From Eubacteriales Family XIII. Incertae Sedis bacterium (lineage in GTDB: Bacteria; Bacillota; Clostridia; Peptostreptococcales; Anaerovoracaceae): a DNA stretch of 64,000 nt. This document shows, one piece after another, positions 37,404 through 45,057 of the stretch. The translations under genes and the position numbers were made by a program. Every line of letters starts with the position of its first letter. Within the stretch, counting starts at the first letter, position 1. The notes under the pieces were generated by a model. It did no database searches. It was not told where the DNA came from and worked only from the letters and a program-made list of their open reading frames with translations. Location: positions 1 through 64,000 of the forward strand of contig JAISTX010000066.1 of assembly GCA_031272365.1 (NCBI GenBank), given 5' to 3'.

Positions 37404-38958
37404 ACGCGACGACCGTCTCCGCGATCGTCCGCCCGTCCACCTCGTACACGCCGCCTTCGCGCGGCGTCTTCTTCAGGTCGCAGAAGCTGAGCAGCCAGCC
37501 CTTCGCGTGGCCGAGGATGCCGAGGTATTCCGCGAGCTGCGCGATGCCTTCCTGCTCGTATGCTTCGCCGCGCCATAGTTTCAGCTCGACGATCTGCTCC
37601 TCCCCGCCGAAAAAAACGCGGATGTCCATGCGCCTGTCCCCGCGCGTCTCCGGCTCGACCGCGTAATGCCCCGCGCCGTTGATGATGGGCTTGAGGAAGG
37701 ACAGGAAGAGCAGCCGCGCGTTCGTCTCGATGAACCCCGAGTCCCGGTCGCGGTACTCCGTGCTCATGAAATGCGCGAAGCGGCTCATGACGGTGTCCAT
37801 GTTGAGCCTGCCGTTCTTGATGAACAGGGAGCTTTCCGTGGAAACGCCCCGCACGGGCTCCTTGCGGCTGAATACCGAGATAAAATAATTTGTAATCTTG
37901 GTTTCGAAGATCACATTCGCGATGCGCAAGTCCCGCTCGTCCTCTTTGAGTATCCCGTACATCAACCCGATGCTGATCGGCAAATCGCCGCGATCAAACG
38001 GCGGCTTGGAGCCTTCCAGCAGCATCCGCTCCAGCATTCTGCCCAATTCGGGATAACCCTGGATGTTCTTGATCAGGTCGTCAAACAGTGTATTGTCTTC
38101 TCCCAGAAGGCGTTTTTCCGCCTCGTCCACCCCCCGCGCCGTCCAGTCCAAGGAGCCCTCGTCGATCATCTTGCACAGCTTGCTCACGAGGAACGGGTAG
38201 CCGTCCGAGTAGAAATAGATGCGCTCCGCCACGGCGTCCGCGTCCATGCCGGTGGCGTGGTCCGCCTCGTACGCGCGGAGCATCCCGGCGATCTCGCCCG
38301 CCGCGAAGCTCATGTCCACCGTGAACTCCGCCGCGATGTTCCACGGGCTGTTGACGCCGCTGTGCTCTTCCGGGCGGATCTTGCGCTTCAGGTTTTTGAT
38401 GTCCGTCACGCCCGCGAGGATGACGCTCTGGAACGTGTCCGCGCTGCCCGTCTCGCGGGAGATGTACATATCCCGGAGCATGCCGAGGAACGCGTTGAAC
38501 ACCTGGAAATTTGTCGCCATGTCTACCTCGTCGATCATGAGCACGACGGGCTTCCCCGAAGCCGCGCAAAAGGCTGAAATCCGGCTGCGCAAATAATTTG
38601 TCGGCGATTCATCCTCACGCGCAGCATCCCAGATATCGGCCAGAGCCTGGTCTTCTGGCGCCACGGCATACGCGATATCTTGGCGCACGGAATTCGCAAA
38701 ATGCGCAAGCGAGTCAAAATAATCATCCCTGCCCTCAAAGCTAAGCCGCAGCACAAGGCATTCATCCGCCAGCGCCCGCTCCAGCAGGAACAGCGTCGTC
38801 GTCTTCCCGTACTGCCGCGGCCGGTTGATCGTGAAATACTCCCCCCGGTCGATGTAGTCGCGCACGATGGTGCGGAGCTTCGGCCCCGTGTCGACCATAT
38901 AGTGCTTGCCGGGTATGCAAGGCCCCGTGATATTGAAATACTTCGCCCTCTCGTTCAT
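37387..38958 (-). CDS. AAA-ATPase-like protein with C-terminal PD-(D/E)XK nuclease-like domain
   Basis: FTINRPRQYGKTTTLFLLERAL (Walker A), VVLMIDEVD (Walker B), C-terminal RRMDIRVFFGGEEQIVELKLWRGEAY. Confidence 0.88.
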   Translation of the reverse strand: MNERAKYFNITGPCIPGKHYMVDTGPKLRTIVRDYIDRGEYFTINRPRQYGKTTTLFLLERALADECLVLRLSFEGRDDYFDSLAHFANSVRQDIAYAVAPEDQALADIWDAAREDESPTNYLRSRISAFCAASGKPVVLMIDEVDMATNFQVFNAFLGMLRDMYISRETGSADTFQSVILAGVTDIKNLKRKIRPEEHSGVNSPWNIAAEFTVDMSFAAGEIAGMLRAYEADHATGMDADAVAERIYFYSDGYPFLVSKLCKMIDEGSLDWTARGVDEAEKRLLGEDNTLFDDLIKNIQGYPELGRMLERMLLEGSKPPFDRGDLPISIGLMYGILKEDERDLRIANVIFETKITNYFISVFSRKEPVRGVSTESSLFIKNGRLNMDTVMSRFAHFMSTEYRDRDSGFIETNARLLFLSFLKPIINGAGHYAVEPETRGDRRMDIRVFFGGEEQIVELKLWRGEAYEQEGIAQLAEYLGILGHAKGWLLSFCDLKKTPREGGVYEVDGRTIAETVVAFKDNP

Positions 38959-38964
38959 GAGAAG

Positions 38965-38973
38965 AGTATAACA
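38965..38973 (-). promoter_or_regulatory. Extended -10 element TGT-TATACT, 6 nt before the AAA gene ATG
   Basis: - strand TGTTATACT-CTTCTC-ATG. Confidence 0.55.
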
Positions 38974-38983
38974 GAAATCCAGC

Positions 38984-39289
38984 CTACTTTAATAGCGCAA
39001 TCGTCTCCGCAACATAGCGCCGGAACGCCTCTATATAGACGGCCGTGTCGAGATTGATGGCCACGCCGGAGCAGCCTTTGTTCAAATAATCCACGCCGGC
39101 CGCGATATTTGCGGCGTAGGCGAAGCACGGCTTCCCGCTCGATTTGCAAGCCTGGATGATCCTGCCGACCGCCCCCGCAAATTCCGGGCTTTCAAACTGC
39201 GCGGGCTTCCCGATGGCGATGGACAGGTCGTAGGGCCCGATGAATACCCCATCCACGCCGTCCATGGCGGCGATCTCTTCGATATCCAA
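38984..39289 (-). pseudogene. C-terminal remnant of HpcH/HpaI (2-keto-3-deoxy acid) aldolase
   Basis: DGVFIGPYDLSIAIGKP...ACKSSGKPCFAYAANIAAGVDYLNKGCSGVAINLDTAVY; only about 100 aa. Confidence 0.75.
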
Positions 39290-39300
39290 GAGCGTTATCT

Positions 39301-39572
39301 CAAATCGAAACCGGTGAAAAGCAAAAATGGTATTCTATCGCATTTATTTGGATCGGCATTATGATCAGTATTCCTACACTGATGGGCGGCGCTACCTTGT
39401 CAAATTACTTCGAAATGCCCATGGTTGTGACGGTTTCCTTGATTGGCTTTGGCGTTTGCGCGGTCGTCCTCGGTTTTTCCGGCTGCCTGGGCAGCGACTT
39501 GGGCATCCCTTCCGTCGCGGCCAGCGCAAAGGGGTTTGGGGAAATCGGAACCCGTGTGATCGTTTCGCTCTT
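39301..39572 (+). pseudogene. N-terminal remnant of an NCS1/cytosine-permease-like transporter
   Basis: In-frame QIETGEKQKWYSIAFIWIGIMISIPTLMGGATLSNYFEMP...GCLGSDLGIPSVAASAKGFGEIGTRVIVSLL, then loss of homology. Confidence 0.6.
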
Positions 39573-40067
39573 GAACACGATGTCTGCAAGCGCTTTCTTT
39601 TTCGGCGCAGGCGGGTTCTTTTCCGGAAACCCCACGGTCAGGATGAACTCCGGGCGGATATGCTCCGGCGTTTTGAGAATCCTTGCGATCCCATCCGCGT
39701 TGAACGATTTCAAAACGCAGATGCCCAGCCCCAGTGCGGTGGCGGCGATCATCATATTCTCCGCGGCCATGGAGGCGTCCATGACGGACAGCTCGTCCCT
39801 GCCGAATGCCCCGGCGCGCTCAAAAGCAAGCTCCTTGTCTGTGCAAATGATGATGGCCAGCGGTGGGACGGACATCATGCCCGGGCTGAACGCCGCGATG
39901 TTTTTCAGCCTCGTCCCGTCCTTGACGACGCAGAACAGCCATGGCTGGATATTGCTCCCGGAGGGCGCCCACCTTCCGCTCTCCAAAATGTCCTGGACCA
40001 TTTCGTCGGGGACGGGGGCGTTTGTGTAGGCCCGGACGCTGCGGCGGTTCATGATTGCTTCAAGCAT
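39405..40067 (-). CDS. Nitroreductase-family protein (C-terminal about 55 codons antisense to the permease remnant)
   Basis: MLEAIMNRRSVRAYTNAPVPDEMVQDILESGRWAPSGSNIQPWLF...ILTVGFPEKNPPAPKKK. Confidence 0.85.
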   Translation of the reverse strand: MLEAIMNRRSVRAYTNAPVPDEMVQDILESGRWAPSGSNIQPWLFCVVKDGTRLKNIAAFSPGMMSVPPLAIIICTDKELAFERAGAFGRDELSVMDASMAAENMMIAATALGLGICVLKSFNADGIARILKTPEHIRPEFILTVGFPEKNPPAPKKKALADIVFKSETITRVPISPNPFALAATEGMPKSLPRQPEKPRTTAQTPKPIKETVTTMGISK

Positions 40068-40118
40068 GCTCGTCTCCTCTGGTGCTATTTTTAGGTTGGA
40101 ATCTGAAAGGATGGAGAT

Positions 40119-41141
40119 ATGACAAAACGCGTAAATCTATTGAACGACTACAATTCGCCCGCGCACCCCTGCGTCCTCGAGGCGATTGCCCGCGCGTCGG
40201 GGGACAAGTTTGTCGGCTACGGCGAAGACGGGGAATCGGACGCGGCAAGAGCGGCGCTCCGGTCGCTGCTGCGTTCGCCGGACGCGGACATTCATTTCCT
40301 GGTCGGCGGCACGCAGGCGAACCTGACGGCCATCGGGGCCTTCCTGCGCCCGCACGAGGCCGTGATCGCGCCCGCGTCCGCGCACATCAACACGCACGAA
40401 ACGGGTGCTGTTGAAGCGACCGGGCACAAGATACTGACCGTTGACAGGCCGGACGGGAAGATAGGCCCTGCGGACGTCCAGGGGATCATGGGCCTGCATG
40501 GGGACGAGCACATGGTGAAACCGCGGCTGCTCTTCATCTCCCAGTCGACCGAGTTCGGCACCGTCTACACAAAAGCGGAGCTGGCCGCTCTGCGCGATGT
40601 ATGCGATAACAATCACCTCTACCTGTATATCGACGGCGCGCGCCTCGGATACGCGCTGACTGCGGAGAAATGCGATTTCGAACTCCCCGAGCTGTGCCGG
40701 ATCGCGGACGCGTTCTATATCGGCGGCACGAAGAACGGGCTGCTGTTCGGCGAGGCGCTCGTCCTCTGCAACCCGAGCCTCCGGGATGATTTCCGGTACC
40801 ATATGAAGCAGCGCGGGGGGCTGCTGGCGAAGGGGTATCTGCTGGGCATCCAATTTCAGGCGCTTTTCAACGACGATCTGTACTTCAAAATGGCCCGCCA
40901 CGCAAACGAGATGGCGCAGCGGCTGCACCAGCTGCTGGCGGCCTCCGGCTATGCCTTTGAAATCGATACGGAGTCCAACCAGCTGTTCCCGATTGTGCGG
41001 AAACAGGACATCCCCCTTTTGGAGGAGCAGATCCTCTTCAACCGTTGGAATGCCCTGGACGGGGATCGGGCATCCATCCGCCTGATCACGACGTGGAACA
41101 CGACGGAGCAGGAGATACAGGAGGCCGCCAGGATTCTATGA
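40119..41141 (+). CDS. Threonine-aldolase-like PLP enzyme
   Basis: LLNDYNSPAHPCVLEAIARASGDKFVGYGED, HFLVGGTQANLTAIGA, YIDGARLGYAL, YIGGTKNGLLFGEA. Confidence 0.9.
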   Translation: MTKRVNLLNDYNSPAHPCVLEAIARASGDKFVGYGEDGESDAARAALRSLLRSPDADIHFLVGGTQANLTAIGAFLRPHEAVIAPASAHINTHETGAVEATGHKILTVDRPDGKIGPADVQGIMGLHGDEHMVKPRLLFISQSTEFGTVYTKAELAALRDVCDNNHLYLYIDGARLGYALTAEKCDFELPELCRIADAFYIGGTKNGLLFGEALVLCNPSLRDDFRYHMKQRGGLLAKGYLLGIQFQALFNDDLYFKMARHANEMAQRLHQLLAASGYAFEIDTESNQLFPIVRKQDIPLLEEQILFNRWNALDGDRASIRLITTWNTTEQEIQEAARIL

Positions 41142-41437
41142 GGGACTACCATTTTGCAAGGCGGATGGATTGCGTCGGCGTCAGCGCCGTCCGTGAAATC
41201 CTGAAGCTGATGGCCGACCCCGAGATCATTTCGTTCGGTGGCGGGTGCCCCGCCGAAGACACGTTCGAGCCCGTCGTGATCCGGCGGATCCTGGGGGAAC
41301 TCCTGGTTTCCCGGCCAAATGAAATGCTCCAGTACGGCGTGACGGAGGGCTGGATGCCGCTACGGGAAGCGTTCGTTGAGCATGTCGCCGCGCCGAAAGG
41401 GCTTTCGCTACTGAAACCCAAAAAAGAAGCTTTATAG
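41138..41437 (+). pseudogene. N-terminal fragment of class I/II aminotransferase
   Basis: ILKLMADPEIISFGGGCPAEDTFEP...MLQYGVTEGWMPLREAF then stop; about 300 aa missing. Confidence 0.8.
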
Positions 41438-41635
41438 CCCTCAATCAAGGCAAACAAAAGATTGTCAAATCGTTGAAAAATAGCGGTTTTTTTAAATTCG
41501 ATTAGCTGAGATGTGGTGACCTTCTTGGTCAAATCGGATGGAATGCATGAGTATAGAACAATTGTTGCGAATATATGTTGACTATCCTTCAAAACCATGA
41601 TATCCTTCTGGAAGGTTGTGAAAGGAGGACTGCAC

Positions 41636-42523
41636 ATGGAATACACAACAAAACAAAGAGAACACGAGCTGCTTTCGCTGAAATGGGACTATGTTTTCAA
41701 ACAGGTCATGTGAGATCCATCGATCGCGGAATCGCTTGCGGATTTTCTGTCCGCCACGTTGGATGTGCCCGCTGAGGAGTTTGCGGAGCTCACCGCGATT
41801 GATCCGCAGCAAAATCGCAGATTCAAGGGGGACAAGCTCTCCATCCTTGACGTCAAGGTTAAGACACAGGATGGGAAGATGATCGACATTGAGATCCAGC
41901 GTGAACACGTAAAAGCGATGAATGAACGGGCGGTATACCTCAACGCGAGGATGCTGTCTGACCAGTTGAAAAGAAGTCAAAACTATGCGAAACTGAAAAA
42001 AGTGGTAAGCATCGTGATCGCGGATTTTGATATGGTTCGAAACGGTGCCTATCACAATCGTTTCTTCATGCACGATCCGGTGACGGGGAGCACGCTGTCG
42101 GACATCATGCAGATTGACGTGCTGTCTTTGCCGAATGTGCCGGATGTGGATGACAAGAGCAGCCTCTGGGCATGGCTCAGGGTCATCGAAGGAAAGGACG
42201 AAAAGGAGATGGAAGAGATCGCGGAAAAGAACCCGCATATCGGGAAGGTGGTCATGCGTCTGGCGGAGATGAGCGAGGACGAGGCAGAGCGCGAGATGGC
42301 GTTCCGGCAGGAGACGTTTCGGCGGGATATGGTCGCGCGGGCGGAATATGTGAAAGACGAGGCACGTGCGGAAGGCCTTGCGGAAGGGCTTGCGGAAGGA
42401 CGCGCGGAAGGACGAGCGGAAAATGCCGAAGCCGTCGCTCGTCGCATGAAGGCTGACGATTTGGCTGTAGAGCAGATCGCAAAATACACGGGCTTGGAAA
42501 TAGACGAAATAGAGAGATTATAA
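41636..42523 (+). pseudogene. Rpn/PD-(D/E)XK-family transposase-like nuclease with in-frame TGA
   Basis: MEYTTKQREHELLSLKWDYVFKQVM*DPSIAESLADFLSATLDVPAEEF...FKGDKLSILDVKVKTQDGKMIDIEIQ...; TGA at 41711-41713. Confidence 0.8.
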
Positions 42524-42718
42524 CCTGACGTGACAGCTTTTGAGATTTCGAAAAACAGGGGAGCTCCTCAGGAAACCTTAGTGAGCAGGGAAAAAGCTCC
42601 GTAATGTGCTTGTGACCGGGAACAAGAAACACTATCCTGACGAGAGATAGATCGCTGCCAGGGCGGATTTTGACGCGGGCTTATACGAGAGGATATAGAG
42701 AACATTCGCAAACATGTG

Positions 42719-42747
42719 TTGACAAACGCGTTTTCCTATGGAATAAT
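42719..42747 (+). promoter_or_regulatory. Promoter TTGACA-N17-AATAAT (TGG extended -10), 6 nt before ATG
   Basis: TTGACA aacgcgttttcctatgg AATAAT aaccgc ATG. Confidence 0.75.
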
Positions 42748-42753
42748 AACCGC

Positions 42754-44205
42754 ATGGAAGGCGTTTTGTTTGAAAAACTTTCCGTGCTTGGGGAAGGCGC
42801 CAAATACGATGTGTCGTGCTCCTCGAGCGGGGCGGACCGGAGCAATATCGGGCGGCTCGGCAATGCGGCCTGCGCGGGCATCTGCCATTCATGGACGGCG
42901 GACGGGCGGTGCGTGTCCCTGCTCAAGGTGCTGCTGTCGAACGACTGTGCCTATGACTGCAAGTTTTGCGTGAACCGGCGTTCGGCGGACGTGAAGCGGT
43001 GCACGTTCGAGCCGAGGGAGCTGGCGGACCTGACGATGGAGTTTTACCGGCGCAACTACATCGAGGGGCTGTTTCTGAGCTCGGCCGTGGTGGGGTCGCC
43101 GGACCGCACCGTGGAGCTGATGTACGCGTGCCTGTGGATCCTGCGCGAGGTGTACGGGTTTTGCGGCTACATCCACGCCAAGGTCATCCCCGGGGTGTCG
43201 CCGGAGCTGCTCACGCAGATCGGGCTCGTGAGCGACCGGCTGTCCGTCAATATGGAGTTCCCCTCGGAGGAGAGCCTCTCGCGCCTCGCGCCGCAAAAGA
43301 AGCCGCGGTCGATCTTCTCGCCGATGCGGCAGATCACGCAGACGCAGATGGAGCAAAAGACGCTGAAGGCGACGGGCAATATGGCTCGTCTGCGGCCGGC
43401 GGGGCTGGATTGCGGGGCCGGGGACGGGTGCCTCGCGGACGCGCGAGAGGCGGTAGGCGAGGACGGGGATCCTGTGGGGCCGCGCGCGGCGGCCAGCGGG
43501 GGTGGCTTGCGCGCGGGCCCGGGCGAGGGCGCAGGGCAGGGCGCGGCCATCGTGCGCGACCGGCGGCGGCGCGCCTACCGCGAGCGGTTTGCCCCTGCTG
43601 GGCAGACGACGCAGATGATCGTCGGCGCTTCGCCCGAGACGGATCTTGAGATCGTGACGCTCTCGGAGGCGCTGTACCGGCGGTATTCGATGAAGCGCGT
43701 GTATTTTTCCGCCTACATCCCCGTGGCGGAGGGGCCGGAGCTGCCCTCGCTGCTCACGCCGCCGCCGCTTCGGCGCGAGCACCGGCTGTACCAGGCGGAC
43801 TGGCTGATGCGGTTCTACGGCTTCCGCGCGGACGAGATCCTGACGGCGGACCACCCCAATCTGGACGTCGACCTCGACCCGAAGGTGGTGTGGGCGCTGC
43901 GCAACCTGGACCTGTTCCCGGTCGAGGTCAACCGGGCTTCCGAGGAGGAGCTGCTGCGCATCCCCGGCGTGGGCAACACCTCGGTCTACCGCATCCTGCG
44001 GCAGCGCCGCATCGCGCCCGTGGGCTACGACGACTTGAAGAAGATGGGGGTGGTGCTGAAGCGCGCGCGGTTCTTCCTGACGGCGAATGGCAAATACTAC
44101 GGGGACGGCGCGTGGGACCCGTGCAGCTTGCGGGAGAAGCTGTCCCCCGTGAGCCCCCAGATATCCCTGTTCGAGGCGGCCACGGGTGAACTATCTGTAC
44201 GATGA
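42754..44205 (+). CDS. Putative DNA modification/repair radical SAM protein with HhH-like C-terminus
   Basis: LLSNDCAYDCKFCVNRRS; FAPAGQTTQMIVGASPETDLEI; VNRASEEELLRIPGVGNTSVYRI. Confidence 0.9.
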   Translation: MEGVLFEKLSVLGEGAKYDVSCSSSGADRSNIGRLGNAACAGICHSWTADGRCVSLLKVLLSNDCAYDCKFCVNRRSADVKRCTFEPRELADLTMEFYRRNYIEGLFLSSAVVGSPDRTVELMYACLWILREVYGFCGYIHAKVIPGVSPELLTQIGLVSDRLSVNMEFPSEESLSRLAPQKKPRSIFSPMRQITQTQMEQKTLKATGNMARLRPAGLDCGAGDGCLADAREAVGEDGDPVGPRAAASGGGLRAGPGEGAGQGAAIVRDRRRRAYRERFAPAGQTTQMIVGASPETDLEIVTLSEALYRRYSMKRVYFSAYIPVAEGPELPSLLTPPPLRREHRLYQADWLMRFYGFRADEILTADHPNLDVDLDPKVVWALRNLDLFPVEVNRASEEELLRIPGVGNTSVYRILRQRRIAPVGYDDLKKMGVVLKRARFFLTANGKYYGDGAWDPCSLREKLSPVSPQISLFEAATGELSVR

Positions 44206-44923
44206 CACCTTCGAGGGGTTCCTGACCTGCGTGTGGCACCACTGGCGCACGGGGAAGGCCGACGGGATCTTCTCGAACAACGGCGCCTACCAGCTGGATC
44301 TGCTGCACTATGCGCAGACCGTGGAGACGGACGGGCGGAAGGCGGAGGCGGTGGCGGAGGCGATCATGCGCAAGATCTCGCGCTGGGACGCGGAGCGCAT
44401 CTACCGCGTCTTCCTCACGGACGAGCCAGAGAAGGAGATGAAGCTGCTGTCGTACATCCGCCTCGGGTTCAAGGAGGGGCCGAAGATCCGGCTCTTGCAC
44501 GGCCACCCCGTCGTCGCGCCGGTGCAGAAGGCGGAGTACCGCTTCGGCGCGGAGGTGCACCGGCTGTGCGGCCTCGTGCGGTTCTCTGAGCTGGACGGCG
44601 GGACGCTGTTTGCGCGGATCGAGCCGGACAACGACGTGCTCGCCCACCTCGCGCCGCATTTCGCGGACCGCTTCAAGAGCGAGCCGTTTTTGATCCATGA
44701 CGCGCGGCGCGGCAAAGCGCTGTTTGCCTACGAGCGCCGGTGGGAGGTCGCGCCGTTTGACGAGGGGGCGTACCTGCGGTTCAGCGGGGGGGAGGCGCAG
44801 ATCCGCCAGCTGTGGAAGGAGTACCACGCGGTCATGGCGACGAAGGAGCGGCTCAACCCGAAGCTGCAGCGGCAGTTCATGCCGGCGCGTTACCACAAAT
44901 ACCTGACGGAGATGCAGCCGTGA
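44186..44923 (+). CDS. DUF4130/TIGR03915-type partner of the radical SAM protein (GTG start)
   Basis: YDDTFEGFLTCVWHHW; overlaps the end of the radical SAM gene; RRWEVAPFDEGAYL. Confidence 0.85.
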   Translation: MNYLYDDTFEGFLTCVWHHWRTGKADGIFSNNGAYQLDLLHYAQTVETDGRKAEAVAEAIMRKISRWDAERIYRVFLTDEPEKEMKLLSYIRLGFKEGPKIRLLHGHPVVAPVQKAEYRFGAEVHRLCGLVRFSELDGGTLFARIEPDNDVLAHLAPHFADRFKSEPFLIHDARRGKALFAYERRWEVAPFDEGAYLRFSGGEAQIRQLWKEYHAVMATKERLNPKLQRQFMPARYHKYLTEMQP

Positions 44924-45057
44924 CCGGGCCATCCGTTCGGATGAAAATGCGCCGCGGAATTTTGTCCTGGCGTCGGGCGTGAAAACCGCCGCCAATCCCC
45001 CGTCTGTGGTAGAATTACAAGTACGTTATTCTATACAGAGAGGGAGATGACAATACA

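Noticed and set aside
41711-41713. In-frame TGA in the Rpn gene as a selenocysteine codon
   Set aside because: No bacterial SECIS-like hairpin recognised just downstream, and Rpn-type nucleases are not known selenoproteins; nonsense mutation is simpler.
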